This document shows, one piece after another, positions 42,420 to 52,857 of a stretch of DNA of 64,000 nucleotides (within the stretch, counting starts at the first letter, position 1; each line of letters opens with the position of its first letter). The notes beneath the pieces were generated by a model. The model had not been told where the DNA came from, made no database searches, and saw only the letters and a program-made list of their open reading frames with translations. The DNA is taken from contig NZ_JASCQP010000021.1 of assembly GCF_030010555.1 (NCBI RefSeq), forward strand, positions 62,001 to 126,000, written 5' to 3'. The position numbers were made by a program, and so were the translations under genes. This stretch comes from Halomonas rhizosphaerae (GTDB lineage: Bacteria; Pseudomonadota; Gammaproteobacteria; Pseudomonadales; Halomonadaceae).

Positions 42420-43443
42420 GCTCCATCCCACGACCACCCCCGCCGCGGAGCGCCCGGCTGGCACGAACCGCTGGCTGGACCGCGCACACCTGGTGCAAGG
42501 CGGTCTTCTGACGCTGATGCTGCTGGCCCCCGTCGCCGCCCACCTGCTGGGGGAGGTCTACTACGTCAATCTCGCCTCGCGCATTGCCCTGGTGGCCATG
42601 GCCGCGGTGGGACTCAACCTGGCCATCGGCTACGGCGGCATGATCAGCTTCGGCCATGCCGCCTACTTCGGCCTGGGCGGCTACGTGAGCGGCGTCAGCG
42701 CCTACCACGCCTTCGACGGCAGCCTGGTGATGGGCCTGCCCGGCAGCGACGACATGCTGGTGATCTGGCTGGCGGCCGCGCTGCTCTGCGGCCTGCTCGC
42801 CCTGGTGATCGGCGCCATCTCGCTGCGCACCAGCGGGGTCTACTTCATCATGATCACCCTGGCCTTCGCCCAGATGGCCTACTACTTTGCCAACTCGTGG
42901 CCCGACTACGGGGGCGAGGATGGCCTGCCGATCTATCTGCGCAATTCCCTGCCCGGGCTCGACACCAACCACGCCCTGAGCTTCTTCCTGGTCTGCTTCA
43001 CGGGCCTGGTGTTCTCCCTGGCGCTCACCTCGCGACTGATGAAGTCCCGCTTCGGGGCCGCCCTGAGCATGGCGCGGCTCAACGAGACCCGCCTGGCCAC
43101 CGCCGGTATCTCGCCCTTCCCCATCCGCCTGGTAGCCTTCGTCATCTCGGCGATGATCACCGGCCTGGCCGGTGCCCTCTACGCCGACCTGAACGGCTTC
43201 GTCAGTCCCTCCATGCTGAGCTGGCACCTTTCCGGCGAACTGATGGTGATCGTGATCCTAGGCGGGGTCGGGCGCCTCTACGGGCCGCTTGCCGGGGCCA
43301 TCCTCTTCGTGTTGATGGAGACCCTGCTGGGGGGGCTGACCGAATACTGGAAGTTCTTCCTCGGCCTGGTGCTGCTGGGCGTGGTGCTGTTCGCCAGGCA
43401 GGGCGTGATCGGCTGGCTGGCCGGGAGGGAGCGCCATGAGTGA
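42412..43443 (+). CDS. ABC permease, LivM type
   Basis: This 343-residue permease has about ten helices: VAMAAVGLNLAIGYGGMISFGHAAYFGLGGYV and the EAA loop SMARLNETRLATAGISPFPIRLVAFVISAMITGLAGALYADLNGF. The ATG at 42412 overlaps the LivH stop; the TTG at 42403 is an alternative. It forms the channel with LivH. The next ATPase begins inside its 3' end. Confidence 0.9.
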   Translation: MTRLHPTTTPAAERPAGTNRWLDRAHLVQGGLLTLMLLAPVAAHLLGEVYYVNLASRIALVAMAAVGLNLAIGYGGMISFGHAAYFGLGGYVSGVSAYHAFDGSLVMGLPGSDDMLVIWLAAALLCGLLALVIGAISLRTSGVYFIMITLAFAQMAYYFANSWPDYGGEDGLPIYLRNSLPGLDTNHALSFFLVCFTGLVFSLALTSRLMKSRFGAALSMARLNETRLATAGISPFPIRLVAFVISAMITGLAGALYADLNGFVSPSMLSWHLSGELMVIVILGGVGRLYGPLAGAILFVLMETLLGGLTEYWKFFLGLVLLGVVLFARQGVIGWLAGRERHE

Positions 43444-44179
43444 GGCCGTGCTGTCGATGTCCGGCCTGCACAAGCGCTTCGGTGCACTGCAGGCCACCCA
43501 CGACGTGTCGCTGGACCTGAGGGCCGGCGAGATCCATGCCCTGATCGGCCCCAACGGCGCCGGAAAGTCGACGCTGATCGCCCAGATTGCCGGCAGCCTC
43601 AGGCCCGATGCGGGGCAGATCCATCTGGGGCAGCGCGACATCACCGCCCTGGGGGTCGCCCGCCGGGCACGCCTCGGCCTGGGACGGAGCTTCCAGGTCT
43701 CGTGCCTTGCCGAACCGCTCAGCGTGCTGCGCAACGTGATGATCGGCGCCCAGGCGCTGCAGGGCCACAGCTTCCGCTTCTGGCGGCCGGTCAGCCGCGA
43801 TCGCAGTTTGCTCGAACCCGCCTATGAGGCACTTGAGCGCATGCACCTCGCCCACCGTGCCGACACGCCGGTAGCGGCGCTCTCCCATGGCGAGCGCCGC
43901 CAGGTAGAGGTGGCCTGTGCGCTGGTCCTCGAGCCGCGGGCCCTGCTCCTGGACGAGCCCATGGCGGGTCTCGGCCCCGAGGGGTCGGCGCGGCTCACCG
44001 AACTGCTCGAGACGCTGAAACGGGAAGTCCCCATCCTGCTGATCGAACATGACATGGACGCGGTGTTCCGGCTGGCGGATCGCATTTCCGTGCTGGTAGC
44101 GGGCAGCGTCATCGCCCATGGCGACAGCGCGGCCATCCGCCGGGACCCGCGCGTCCGCGATGCCTACCTGGGAGACTGA
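43436..44179 (+). CDS. ABC ATP-binding protein, LivG type
   Basis: This 247-residue ATPase has Walker A GPNGAGKST, a signature region LSHGERRQVEVACAL and Walker B ALLLDEPMAGLGPEG, with switch His in IEHDMDAVF. A long inserted region (RNVMIGAQALQGHSFRFWRPVSRD) is typical of LivG. It overlaps the permease by 8 nt. The two-residue gap to the LivF-type gene supports one operon. Confidence 0.92.
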   Translation: MSEAVLSMSGLHKRFGALQATHDVSLDLRAGEIHALIGPNGAGKSTLIAQIAGSLRPDAGQIHLGQRDITALGVARRARLGLGRSFQVSCLAEPLSVLRNVMIGAQALQGHSFRFWRPVSRDRSLLEPAYEALERMHLAHRADTPVAALSHGERRQVEVACALVLEPRALLLDEPMAGLGPEGSARLTELLETLKREVPILLIEHDMDAVFRLADRISVLVAGSVIAHGDSAAIRRDPRVRDAYLGD

Positions 44180-44180
44180 G

Positions 44181-44861
44181 ATGCTCGTCATCGCCGACAT
44201 CGAGACCTTCTACGGGCCGTCCCAGGCGCTGTTCGGCGTCAGCCTGCAGGTCGAGGCCGGCGAGATGGTGGCGCTCATGGGGCGCAACGGCATGGGCAAG
44301 ACCACCACCATCCGTTCGCTGTTCGGCCTGACGCCGGCGCGGCGCGGACGCATCGAGTTCGAGTCGCGGGACCTGCGGCGCCTGCCGGCCTACCGCATCG
44401 CCCAGTGCGGCCTGGGGCTCGTGCCGGAGGGCCGCCGCTGCTTTCCCAACCTGTCGGTGCACGAGAACCTGATGGTGACCGCCCGCCCCGGTCCCTGGAC
44501 CCGGGAGCGCGTCGAGAGCCTCTTCCCGCGGCTGGCCGAGCGGCGCCGCCAGATGGCGGCCACCCTCTCCGGCGGCGAGCAGCAGATGCTTGCCATCGGT
44601 CGCGCCCTGATGACCAACCCGCGTCTGCTGGTACTCGACGAGGCGACCGAGGGCCTGGCACCGGTCATCCGCCAGGAGATCTGGTCAGCGTTGCGCCTGC
44701 TCAAGGCACAGGGCCAGTCGACCCTCATCGTCGACAAGTCGCTCGGCGAACTGCTGCCGGTCGTCGACCGCTGCACCATTCTGGAGAAGGGACGCACGGC
44801 GTGGGAGGGGCCACCCGAGGCCCTGGATACCGGCATCCGCGACCGCTACCTGGGCGTGTAG
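44181..44861 (+). CDS. ABC ATP-binding protein, LivF type
   Basis: This 226-residue ATPase has Walker A GRNGMGKTT, signature LSGGEQQMLAIGRALM, Walker B LLVLDEATEGLAPVI and, in the switch place, DKSLGE where Gly/Asp-His is usual (VDKSLGEL). The short LivF shape begins MLVIADIETFYGPSQALFGVSL. The ATG at 44181 follows GGGAGA. It forms a heterodimer with the LivG-type subunit. The lack of a switch His is normal for LivF-type halves. Confidence 0.92.
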   Translation: MLVIADIETFYGPSQALFGVSLQVEAGEMVALMGRNGMGKTTTIRSLFGLTPARRGRIEFESRDLRRLPAYRIAQCGLGLVPEGRRCFPNLSVHENLMVTARPGPWTRERVESLFPRLAERRRQMAATLSGGEQQMLAIGRALMTNPRLLVLDEATEGLAPVIRQEIWSALRLLKAQGQSTLIVDKSLGELLPVVDRCTILEKGRTAWEGPPEALDTGIRDRYLGV

Positions 44862-44902
44862 CACCCCCTTATCTGACTGCCCCACCTTGGCGCCATCAGC
44901 GC

Positions 44903-45787
44903 TCAGGGATGAAAGGCGGTGATCCAGTCGCCGATACGCCCGTTGGGGCGATAGTGGTCGAGGATAGAGAAGTGGTCATCGCCTTCGAGTAATGTCGGCT
45001 CGACGCTGACTCCCTGCCCGCGCAGGTGCTCGGCGTAGGCCTGCATCTGGCGCGCGAACTCGCTGGACTCCTCGCCCCCGGCAACCAGCCGCACCGCGGA
45101 CGGGACGCGGCAGGGCTGCCGCACGGGACTGTAGTCGCTCACGTCACGCCCGGTGAGCTGCAGCTTGGGCTGCAGCCATGACCAGGGGAAGGGCCCGAGG
45201 TCATAGAGGCCACTGACGCACAGCGCCCCCCTGATCAAGTCGTGGGGCAGACCGTACGTGCCTTCCCAGTCGGTGGCCAGCAGCATGGCGCAGAGGTGCC
45301 CGCCGGCGGAGTGGCCCGAGACGCTGAGCTGGTGCGGGTCGACACCCAGTGCCCCCGCATTGCGATGGACCCACGCCAGCGCCGCCCGGGCCTGGCGCAC
45401 CACCTCGCCGAACGCCACCGCGGGGCAGAGGGCGTAGTTGACCACCGCCACGCTGATGCCAGCGGCCACCAGGCCGTCGACGACGAAGCTGAATTCCTTG
45501 TGGCTGAGCGAGCGCCAGTAGCCGCCATGGAAGAAGAGGTGGCAGGGAGCAGGCTTGCCCTCCTCTCTCCCCTCCGCGCTCTCCTCCCCCATGCCCTCGG
45601 CATGGAAGAGATCCAGGCACTCGGCGAGGGTCGGCCCGTAGGGCAGGTCGAGCGTTACCCGATGGCGCTGGCGGGAGGCCGCGCTACGCGCGCGCCAGTC
45701 CTCGAGCAGGGCCGCCGGGTCGCGCCCCCGCATGGGGTCGTAGGCCCGGTCGATCGCCTCCTGGGAGGCCAGGTCTCGATAGAGCAT
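44903..45787 (-). CDS. Alpha/beta hydrolase (arylformamidase/esterase-like)
   Basis: This 294-residue hydrolase has the oxyanion motif FFHGGYWRSL and the nucleophile elbow SVSGHSAGGHL (Ser). The acid and His are in the last third (LLEGDDHFSILDHY). The HGGYW form and size fit kynurenine formamidase-like or carboxylesterase families. It is transcribed towards the LIV-type transporter and from just before dsbB (9 nt gap), so it may be cotranscribed with dsbB-gshA. The substrate is unknown. Confidence 0.8.
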   Translation of the reverse strand: MLYRDLASQEAIDRAYDPMRGRDPAALLEDWRARSAASRQRHRVTLDLPYGPTLAECLDLFHAEGMGEESAEGREEGKPAPCHLFFHGGYWRSLSHKEFSFVVDGLVAAGISVAVVNYALCPAVAFGEVVRQARAALAWVHRNAGALGVDPHQLSVSGHSAGGHLCAMLLATDWEGTYGLPHDLIRGALCVSGLYDLGPFPWSWLQPKLQLTGRDVSDYSPVRQPCRVPSAVRLVAGGEESSEFARQMQAYAEHLRGQGVSVEPTLLEGDDHFSILDHYRPNGRIGDWITAFHP

Positions 45788-45796
45788 GGCCCGAGC

Positions 45797-46333
45797 CTAG
45801 CCCTGCCAGTGATAGCCGCGACGCGGGCGATTGGCCGCCAGCAGCAGGCCCAGCGGGACCAGCGCGAGCACCAGAAAGCCGGCCAGGGTCCAGCCGGGCA
45901 GCGAGATGCCAAGCAGCAGGAAATCGATCTCGGCGCATTCTCCCGAGCCGGAGAGCACCTGGGCCAGCACCTGCTGCAGGGGCAGGATCTCCATCATGTA
46001 GTCGAGCCCCGGGCCGCAGCTCGGTACCTCGTCGGCGGGCAGCGACTGCAGCCACAGGTGGCGCCCCGCCACGGCGATGCCGCCGCCCACGGCGACCAGC
46101 GACAGCAGGCCGTAGGTCACCGCACCCGCGCGGCCCTCGGGGTCGTGGATCGCGGCGACGAGGAAGACGGCGGCGGCGGCCAGCACGGCCACCCGCTGGA
46201 AGATACACAGCGGGCAGGGCTCCAGCCCGACGAGGTGCTCGAGCCCCAGGGCCACGGCCATCATCAGGGCGCAGAAGGCGAGGCCCGCGAGGCTCCACTC
46301 GCGGACCGAGAGGCGCCGAAGGTCGTCGATCAT
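45797..46333 (-). CDS. dsbB: Disulfide bond formation protein B
   Basis: This 178-residue inner-membrane protein has four helices and two periplasmic cysteine pairs: [10 protein letters not shown] in the first loop, and [10 protein letters not shown] with SGECAEI in the second. DsbB reoxidises DsbA and passes electrons to quinone. The ATG at 46331-46333 overlaps the gshA stop by 4 nt, an unusual but sensible link of periplasmic oxidation with glutathione synthesis. Confidence 0.93.
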   Translation of the reverse strand: MIDDLRRLSVREWSLAGLAFCALMMAVALGLEHLVGLEPCPLCIFQRVAVLAAAAVFLVAAIHDPEGRAGAVTYGLLSLVAVGGGIAVAGRHLWLQSLPADEVPSCGPGLDYMMEILPLQQVLAQVLSGSGECAEIDFLLLGISLPGWTLAGFLVLALVPLGLLLAANRPRRGYHWQG

Positions 46334-47961
46334 GACGTCTCTCCCGTCTGTAGCGGCGTGACGGCCCGCACCTCTCGGGCGCGCTCGAAGTAGCGAGCCA
46401 GGAAGGCGTCGAAGTCCTCGGTGTCTGCCGCCTCGAGGTCCTGCTGCTGCGCCAGGGACGTTGCCACCAGTTCGTCGAACATCGACTCCCGGGACGGGTC
46501 CATGGAGGTGTCACGGAAGTCTTGGGCCTGTTCCCGGGCGAGGCCCAGCATGGCCTCGACGAAGGATTCCCCGGTCGACTCGAGGCGCGCCAGCAGGCGA
46601 GCGGAAGGCGTCAGGGCGGGGTCGTCGAGGCGCGGCGACAGGGCCGCCAGCGCCTCGCCATGGGGCTCTCCCTCTTCCAGGCGGTCGAGCAGCTCCGCCA
46701 CCGCCACCATCTCGTCGAAGATCTCGCCCCCCCAGTCGGCGATGGAGCGGTGCCGACCATCCTGCAGCAGGCGCAGCTCGGGGTCCCGGCCGCGCTCGAC
46801 CACCAGGCGGCGGTTGTCGTCCAGCCGGTCGCACTCGTCGTCGGGAATCCAGGGGCTCTCGCTGAGCAGGCACCACATCAGGAAGGTGTCGATGAAGCGG
46901 ATCTGGGGCTCATCCACCCCCAGCGGCAGGAAGGGGTTGAGGTCCAGGCAGCGCACCTCGATGTACTCCACGCCGCGGGCCTCCAGTGCCTGGCTGGGGG
47001 TCTCGTCGTGGCGCGCCACCCGCTTGGGGCGGATGTCGCTGTAGTACTCGTTCTCGATCTGCAGGATGTTGGCATTGAGCTGGCGCCACTCGTCGCCCTC
47101 CTTCACGCCCAGCCTCTGGTAGTCCTGCCAGGGCGTGGCGATGGCGTGGCGCAGGGTGTTGACGTAGTTGGAAAGCGAGTTGAAGCAGATCTTCAGCTGC
47201 TCCTGGACCTTGTTCTGGTAGCCCAGGTCCGACATGCGCAGGCTGGTGGCGTGACGCGACACCAGGGTCTCCTCGCCATGCCGCTGGAGCTTCTCGGGCA
47301 CCTCGCCGCTCGGCAGGAAGCTGTGATCCAGTGCCGGCGAGGCGCCGAACAGGTAGAGCAGCAGCCAGCTGTGGCGACGGAAGTTGCGGATCAGGCCGAA
47401 GTAGCGCGCCGAACGGTAGTCGCGAAGGGGGGTGTCGCGGTCACCCTCGAGCTCGCGCAGCAGCTGCCAGAGGTCATCGGGCAGCGAGACGTTGTAGTGC
47501 ACCCCGGCGATGGACTGCATGATCCGTCCGTAGCGCAGGTCCAGCCCCTTGCGGTAGACGTGCTTCATGGTGCCCACGTTGGAACGGCCGTAGTCGGCGA
47601 TGGGGACGCTGTCATTGCCGTCCAGGCGCGCCGGCATGCTGGCCGGCCAGATCAGCTCGTCGTCAAGGTGACGATAGCTGAAGCGGTGCAGGTCGGCGAG
47701 GAAGGCCATGGCATCGCCCGGCCGACAATAGACCGGGGTGATGTATTCCAGCAGCGCCTCGGAGTAGTCGGTGGTGATGTGCGGGTGGGTCAGCTTGGAG
47801 CCCAGCGCGGCGGGATGCAGGGTGGCGGCGATGCGCCCCTCGCCGTCGACCCGCAACCCCTCCTTCTCGATGCCGCGGCGCAGGCGCCCGACCCGCCCCT
47901 GGTCGGCCAGGGACTTGAGTCGATCGACGCGGCTGGTGAGCGATTCGGACAAGATGGTCAC
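46330..47961 (-). CDS. gshA: Glutamate-cysteine ligase
   Basis: This 543-residue gamma-proteobacterial GshA has [49 protein letters not shown] near the N-terminus. [36 protein letters not shown] and [20 protein letters not shown] follow. It forms gamma-glutamylcysteine, the first step of glutathione synthesis. The start is a GTG (47959-47961), translated as Met. It is about 25 residues longer than E. coli GshA. It heads a gshA-dsbB operon. Confidence 0.94.
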   Translation of the reverse strand: MTILSESLTSRVDRLKSLADQGRVGRLRRGIEKEGLRVDGEGRIAATLHPAALGSKLTHPHITTDYSEALLEYITPVYCRPGDAMAFLADLHRFSYRHLDDELIWPASMPARLDGNDSVPIADYGRSNVGTMKHVYRKGLDLRYGRIMQSIAGVHYNVSLPDDLWQLLRELEGDRDTPLRDYRSARYFGLIRNFRRHSWLLLYLFGASPALDHSFLPSGEVPEKLQRHGEETLVSRHATSLRMSDLGYQNKVQEQLKICFNSLSNYVNTLRHAIATPWQDYQRLGVKEGDEWRQLNANILQIENEYYSDIRPKRVARHDETPSQALEARGVEYIEVRCLDLNPFLPLGVDEPQIRFIDTFLMWCLLSESPWIPDDECDRLDDNRRLVVERGRDPELRLLQDGRHRSIADWGGEIFDEMVAVAELLDRLEEGEPHGEALAALSPRLDDPALTPSARLLARLESTGESFVEAMLGLAREQAQDFRDTSMDPSRESMFDELVATSLAQQQDLEAADTEDFDAFLARYFERAREVRAVTPLQTGETS

Positions 47962-47978
47962 CCCATATGTGGAAAGGC

Positions 47979-47994
47979 GGGCGCCATGGCGCCC
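47979..47994. promoter_or_regulatory. GC-rich hairpin between tex and gshA
   Basis: The stem GGGCGCC (47979-47985) / GGCGCCC (47988-47994) with a 2-nt loop lies in the 75-bp gap. It may act as the tex terminator or as a structure near the gshA promoter. There is no U-run. Confidence 0.4.
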
Positions 47995-48036
47995 GGCAAA
48001 CGTCAGATTATGGTGCCGCCAGGCGGCGCTTCAAGG

Positions 48037-50394
48037 TCAGCGGCCCTTCTTTGCCTGCAGCAGGGCCGCCCCCAGGGCGCCCATCTGGTTGGCCGGCTCG
48101 GCCACCTTGCCGCCGCGGCCGGCCTTGCCGGCTCCCTGGCCCCGGCCATTGCCACGCCCGCGGCGCGGCGGGCCGGAGGCCTGGTCGCCCCCCCGGTCGT
48201 CGGGCTGGTCATCGAGGCGCAGGGTGAGGCCGATGCGCGAGCGCGCGAGGTCCACGCTCATCACCTTGACCCGCACGATGTCGCCGGCCTTGACCACGGT
48301 GCGCGGGTCCTCGATGAACTTCTCGGAGAGTGCCGAGATGTGCACCAGGCCATCCTGGTGGACGCCGATGTCGACGAAGGCCCCGAAGTGGGTGACGTTG
48401 GTCACGCTGCCCTCGAGGATCATGCCGGGCTCGAGGTCCTTCAGGGTCTCGACGCCCTCGCGGAACTCGGCCGCCTTGAACTCGGGGCGCGGGTCACGGC
48501 CCGGCTTGTCGAGCTCGGCGAGGATATCGGTGACCGTGGGCACGCCGAAGCGCTCGTCGGCGAACTCGGCGGGCTTGAGCGACCTGAGGGTGGCGCTGTC
48601 GCCGATCAGCCCGGCCAGCGGGCGCCCGCTGCGCTGGGCGATGCGCTCCACCAGCGGATAGGCCTCGGGGTGCACGGCGCTGGCATCCAGCGGATTGTCG
48701 CCGTTCATGATGCGCAGGAAGCCGGCGCACTGCTCGAAGGTCTTGGGCCCGAGGCGGCTGACGTCGAGCAGCGCCCGGCGGCTGGTGAAGGCACCCTCGG
48801 CGTTGCGACGGGCGACGATGTTGTCGGCCAGGGCCGCATTGAGGCCGGCGACCCGCGAGAGCAGCGCGCTCGACGCCGTGTTGAGGTCCACCCCCACGGC
48901 GTTCACGCAGTCCTCGATCACCGCCTCCAGGCTCCGGGAGAGCTGCAGCTGCGAGACGTCATGCTGGTACTGGCCCACGCCGATGGACTTGGGCTCGATC
49001 TTGACCAGCTCGGCCAGCGGGTCCTGCAGGCGCCGGGCGATGGAGACCGCGCCGCGGATGGTGACGTCGAGCTCCGGCAGCTCCCGGGACGCATACTCCG
49101 AGGCGGAGTAGACCGAGGCCCCCGCCTCGCTGACCATCACCTTGGAAAGCGCTTTCTTTCCGGCGAAGGCCTTGACCAGGTCGCCGGCGAGCCTGTCGGT
49201 CTCGCGGCTGGCGGTGCCGTTGCCCACGGCGATCAGCGCCACGTCGTGCGTCTCCACCAGCCGGGCCAGCTCGGAAAGCGAAGCCTCCCAGGCATTGCGG
49301 GGCGCATGGGGGTAGATCGTGGCGTGCTCGAGGAACTGGCCGGTGGCATCCACCACCGCCACCTTGCAGCCGGTACGCAGGCCCGGGTCGATCGCCAGCG
49401 TGGCCTTCTGGCCCGCCGGCGCGGCCAGCAGCAGGTCCTTGAGGTTGGCGGCGAACACCTCGATGGCCTCGAGCTCCGCGCGCTCGCGCAGCCGCCCCAT
49501 CAGCTCGGTCTCCAGGTGGGTATAGAGCTTGACCCGCCAGGTCCAGCGCACCACCTCGGCCAGCCAGCGGTCGGCGGGCCGGCCCTGGTCGCTGATAGCG
49601 AAGTGCCGGGCGATGGCCACCTGGGCCGGATGGAGCGGGGCCTCGTCCTCGCCGGGCAGGCGCAGGGCCAGCGCCAGCACGCCCTCATTGCGGCCGCGGA
49701 ACATGGCCAGCGCCCGATGCGAGGGCACCCTGGCGAGCCGCTCGTCGTGCTCGAAGTAGTCGGAGAACTTGGCGCCCTCCTGCTCCTTGCCGGCGATCAC
49801 CCGGGAGGAGAGCTCGCCCTCGCGCCACAACCGTTCGCGTAGCTGGCCGACCAGTTCGGGGTCCTCGGCGAAACGCTCCATGAGGATCTGCTTGGCCCCG
49901 TCCAGGGCCGCCTTGGCGTCCTCGATGGCGGGACTCTCGCCCCCGGCGGCGCGAAGGTACTTGGCCGCCTCTGCCTCGGGGACCAGGGCCGGGTCGGCCA
50001 GCAGGGTGTCGGCCAGCGGCTCGAGCCCCGCCTCCCGGGCAATCTGCGCCTTGGTGCGCCGCTTCTTCTTGTAGGGCAGGTAGAGGTCCTCGAGGCGCTG
50101 CTTGGTGTCCGCGGCACGGAGGCTGGCGGCGAGCGCGTCGGTGAGCTTGCCCTGCTCGTCGATGGCGGCGAGCACCGTCTCGCGGCGCTCCTCCAGCTCG
50201 CGCAGGTAGGCGAGGCGCTCATGGAGCTGGCGCAGCTGGATATCATCGAGCCCGCCGGTGACTTCCTTGCGATAGCGGGCGATGAAGGGCACGGTGGCCC
50301 CGCCGTCGAGCAGTTCCACCGTTGCCTTGACCTGCGGCGGGCGAACGGCGAGTTCCTCGGCGAGGCGGCTGATGATCTTGTCGTGTGCGTCCAT
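48037..50394 (-). CDS. tex: Tex family RNA-binding transcription accessory protein
   Basis: This 785-residue Tex protein has the N-terminal helical domain ([27 protein letters not shown]). The YqgF-like nuclease fold contains [18 protein letters not shown] and [12 protein letters not shown]. Helix-hairpin-helix modules follow ([27 protein letters not shown]), and then an S1 RNA-binding domain ([31 protein letters not shown]). A low-complexity Gly/Arg tail ends it. Tex helps transcription under stress and binds nucleic acid. The ATG at 50392-50394 has AAGGA upstream. Confidence 0.95.
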   Translation of the reverse strand: MDAHDKIISRLAEELAVRPPQVKATVELLDGGATVPFIARYRKEVTGGLDDIQLRQLHERLAYLRELEERRETVLAAIDEQGKLTDALAASLRAADTKQRLEDLYLPYKKKRRTKAQIAREAGLEPLADTLLADPALVPEAEAAKYLRAAGGESPAIEDAKAALDGAKQILMERFAEDPELVGQLRERLWREGELSSRVIAGKEQEGAKFSDYFEHDERLARVPSHRALAMFRGRNEGVLALALRLPGEDEAPLHPAQVAIARHFAISDQGRPADRWLAEVVRWTWRVKLYTHLETELMGRLRERAELEAIEVFAANLKDLLLAAPAGQKATLAIDPGLRTGCKVAVVDATGQFLEHATIYPHAPRNAWEASLSELARLVETHDVALIAVGNGTASRETDRLAGDLVKAFAGKKALSKVMVSEAGASVYSASEYASRELPELDVTIRGAVSIARRLQDPLAELVKIEPKSIGVGQYQHDVSQLQLSRSLEAVIEDCVNAVGVDLNTASSALLSRVAGLNAALADNIVARRNAEGAFTSRRALLDVSRLGPKTFEQCAGFLRIMNGDNPLDASAVHPEAYPLVERIAQRSGRPLAGLIGDSATLRSLKPAEFADERFGVPTVTDILAELDKPGRDPRPEFKAAEFREGVETLKDLEPGMILEGSVTNVTHFGAFVDIGVHQDGLVHISALSEKFIEDPRTVVKAGDIVRVKVMSVDLARSRIGLTLRLDDQPDDRGGDQASGPPRRGRGNGRGQGAGKAGRGGKVAEPANQMGALGAALLQAKKGR

Positions 50395-50450
50395 GAAATC
50401 CTTGGCAATCAAACGTCCAGACGATCGCGACAAGGTATCACAATCGGGAT

Positions 50451-50948
50451 TCAGGCGGGGACGAATCGCAGCGCCAGGCCGTTGTTGCACCAGCGCAGGC
50501 CGGTAGGCTCGGGGCCGTCGTCGAAGACGTGGCCCTGGTGACCGCCACACCGCGCGCAGTGGTACTCGGTGCGCGGGAAGACCAGGAAGTAGTCGACGCT
50601 GGTCAGCAGGTGTCCCTCGACGTGCTCGAAGAAGCTCGGCCAGCCGGTCCCGGAGTCGTACTTCATGGCGCTGGTGAAGAGCAGCAGGTCACAGCCGGCA
50701 CAGCGGTATTCGCCCTCGCGGGTCTCCTTGTCCAGCGGGCTCGAGAAGGCCGGCTCGGTCCCCTCCTCGCGCAGGATCTCGAACTGCTCGTCGCTCAGGC
50801 GCTCACGCCACTCGGCCTCGGAGAGCTCCAGCACCTCGAGCCCCTCGGCCCGCGTGAGGTCGGGCTTGGGCCGGGCCGCGGCCAACCCCGGCAGCAGCCC
50901 GGCGAGGCTGCCGGCTCCCAGCACGCCAAGAAAATGCCGTCGTTTCAT
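50451..50948 (-). CDS. msrB: Peptide-methionine (R)-S-oxide reductase MsrB, Tat-exported
   Basis: This 165-residue protein starts [25 protein letters not shown], which carries a twin-arginine (RRHFLG) Tat-type signal. The MsrB domain shows two zinc Cys pairs ([11 protein letters not shown] and [23 protein letters not shown]), SGTGWPSFF and the catalytic Cys in [11 protein letters not shown]. It repairs R-methionine sulfoxide, here in the periplasm. The CNNG around the catalytic Cys is unlike the usual CINS. The ATG is at 50946-50948. Confidence 0.9.
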   Translation of the reverse strand: MKRRHFLGVLGAGSLAGLLPGLAAARPKPDLTRAEGLEVLELSEAEWRERLSDEQFEILREEGTEPAFSSPLDKETREGEYRCAGCDLLLFTSAMKYDSGTGWPSFFEHVEGHLLTSVDYFLVFPRTEYHCARCGGHQGHVFDDGPEPTGLRWCNNGLALRFVPA

Positions 50949-51016
50949 GGTCTCTCTCCGCTGATGGGAATGACGAAGGCGCCAGCGTTCCCCTGAGGTG
51001 ACGCCAGGACGCAAAC

Positions 51017-51068
51017 GGGGGAAGGACATGCGTCCTTCCCCCAGTCAGACCGTCGATGCCATCGACGG
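51017..51068 (-). terminator. Tandem hairpins ending pckA
   Basis: Read from pckA, the 8-bp stem CCGTCGAT/ATCGACGG (51050-51068) comes first. A very stable 11-bp stem GGGGGAAGGAC/GTCCTTCCCCC (51017-51042) follows with loop ATGC. They lie in the gap between pckA and msrB. Confidence 0.75.
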
Positions 51069-51086
51069 TTCGCCGTTCTCTCGCCC

Positions 51087-52655
51087 TCAGGTCAGGCTGG
51101 GGCCCGCCTTGATGATCGCCTCGTTGACGCCCTCGAACTTCTTGAAGTTGTCGACGAACTTGGCGGCAAGCTCGTAGCGCTTGCGGTCGTAGGCGGCCTT
51201 GTCTTCCCAGGTCTCGCGCGGATCGAGCAGGCGGGAGTCGACGCCCGGCACGGCGGTGGGCACGGCCAGGTTCAGGCCCTCGACCTGGCGCGTCTCGACG
51301 TCGCGCAGCACGCCGGACTGGATGGCGCTGATGATGGCGCGGGTGGTGGGGATCGAGAAGCGCGCGCCACCTTCACCGTAGGCGCCACCGGTCCAGCCGG
51401 TGTTGACCAGGTAGACCTGGGCATCCTTCTCGGCCACGCGCTTGATCAACAGGTCGGCGTACTCGCGCGCCGGACGCGGGAAGAAGGGCGCACCAAAGCA
51501 GGTGGAGAAGGTCGCCTCGAGCCCGGCGGAAGAGCCCACCTCGGTGGAGCCCACCTTGGCGGTGTAGCCGGAGAGGAAGTGGTAGGCAGCGGCTTCCTTG
51601 GAGAGCACGGAGACCGGCGGCAGCACCCCGGACATGTCGCAGGTCAGGAAGACGATGGCATTGGGCTCCCCGGCGCGGTTCTCGGGCACGCGCTTCTCGA
51701 CATGCTCCAGCGGGTAGGCGGCACGGGAGTTCTGGGTCAGGCTGTCGTCGGCGTAGTCCGGCTCGCGGCGATCGTCGAGGACCACATTCTCCAGCACAGT
51801 GCCGAACCTGATGGCCTGCCAGATGATCGGCTCATTCTTCTCGGAGAGGTCGATGCACTTGGCGTAGCAGCCGCCCTCGATGTTGAAGACGGTACCCGGC
51901 CCCCAGCCATGCTCGTCGTCGCCGATGAGATAGCGGGCCGGGTCGGCGGAGAGAGTGGTCTTGCCGGTGCCGGAGAGGCCGAAGAACAGCGTGGTCTCGC
52001 CATCCTCGCCGACGTTAGCCGAGCAGTGCATGGGCAGCACGTCGGCGGCCGGCAGCAGGAAGTTCTGTACCGAAAACATCGCCTTCTTCATCTCGCCGGC
52101 ATAGCGCATACCGGCGATCAGCACCTTTTTCTGGGCGAAGTTGAGGATCACGCAGCCATCGGCGTTAGTGCCGTCACGGGCCGGATCGCACTCGAAGAAG
52201 GGGGCGTTGAGGATGGTCCACTCGTCCTTCACGGACGGGTTGTAGGCCTCGGGACGCACGAACATGGTGCGGCCGAAGAGGCCGTGCCAGGCGGTCTCGG
52301 TGGTGACACGCACCGGCAGGTAGTGGACCGGGTCACTCCCAACGTGGAGCTCGGAAACATAGTGCTCGCCGCCGGCCAGGTACTCATCGACCCGGGCCCA
52401 GAGCGCATCGAACTTCTCGGCGTCGAACGGGAGATTGACGCTGCCCCAGTCGATCTGGCCACTGGTGCTCGCCTCGTCGACGATGAAGCGATCCTTGGGC
52501 GAACGGCCGGTGCGCACGCCGGTGTTCACCACCAGGGCACCATTGGCGGCCAGACGCCCTTCCCCGTTGGCCACTGCCCGCTCGATCAGCTCGGCGCTGC
52601 AGAGGTTGACGTGGGAAATGGCGGCTTGCTGGGGGGCGGCTTGGGTCGTGGTCAT
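51087..52655 (-). CDS. pckA: Phosphoenolpyruvate carboxykinase (ATP)
   Basis: This 522-residue PckA has [11 protein letters not shown], the kinase P-loop [17 protein letters not shown], the metal motif [16 protein letters not shown] and [39 protein letters not shown]. It converts oxaloacetate to PEP, the entry to gluconeogenesis. The ATG at 52653-52655 has AGGAA upstream. It stands downstream of hslO as in E. coli. A HexR-like operator lies 188-202 bp upstream of the start. Confidence 0.96.
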   Translation of the reverse strand: MTTTQAAPQQAAISHVNLCSAELIERAVANGEGRLAANGALVVNTGVRTGRSPKDRFIVDEASTSGQIDWGSVNLPFDAEKFDALWARVDEYLAGGEHYVSELHVGSDPVHYLPVRVTTETAWHGLFGRTMFVRPEAYNPSVKDEWTILNAPFFECDPARDGTNADGCVILNFAQKKVLIAGMRYAGEMKKAMFSVQNFLLPAADVLPMHCSANVGEDGETTLFFGLSGTGKTTLSADPARYLIGDDEHGWGPGTVFNIEGGCYAKCIDLSEKNEPIIWQAIRFGTVLENVVLDDRREPDYADDSLTQNSRAAYPLEHVEKRVPENRAGEPNAIVFLTCDMSGVLPPVSVLSKEAAAYHFLSGYTAKVGSTEVGSSAGLEATFSTCFGAPFFPRPAREYADLLIKRVAEKDAQVYLVNTGWTGGAYGEGGARFSIPTTRAIISAIQSGVLRDVETRQVEGLNLAVPTAVPGVDSRLLDPRETWEDKAAYDRKRYELAAKFVDNFKKFEGVNEAIIKAGPSLT

Positions 52656-52791
52656 GTCGTTTCCTGGGCCTTGCGGCCGCTTCTCTCTCGTGTGCCGGGC
52701 GTCGGTGACGCAACGTGGGTCATGCCTTGATCGCCGTGTGCGGGTCATTGCCGTCTTGTAGCCGGGCGATCGGACCGGAAAAAACGGCGCC

Positions 52792-52797
52792 ATTATG
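52792..52797 (-). promoter_or_regulatory. Candidate pckA -10 box
   Basis: CATAAT on the minus strand lies inside GCCATAATGGC, 137 bp before the pckA ATG; the -35 region is weak, as expected for an activated promoter. Confidence 0.45.
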
Positions 52798-52842
52798 GCA
52801 AAAACCCGGCCGTCGGGAAACGCCGTTCTTGGGCGAAGTTCA

Positions 52843-52857
52843 TGTAGTTTTACTACT
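52843..52857 (-). promoter_or_regulatory. HexR-like operator upstream of pckA
   Basis: On the minus strand the 15-mer AGTAGTAAAACTACA differs in one base from the HexR consensus as I recall it (TGTART-WWW-AYTACA). It is part of a longer hairpin-like palindrome, ATGTAGT/ACTACAT (52842-52861). HexR controls central carbon genes, including pckA, in several gammaproteobacteria. The site is 46 bp before the candidate -10 box, consistent with activation. Confidence 0.7.

Noticed and set aside
46522-49842. Plus-strand open frame of 1106 codons antisense to gshA and tex
   Set aside because: It is a mirror of GC-rich coding on the other strand. Composition is low-complexity (Gly, His, Gln, Arg rich), there is no domain, and the minus-strand genes are certain.
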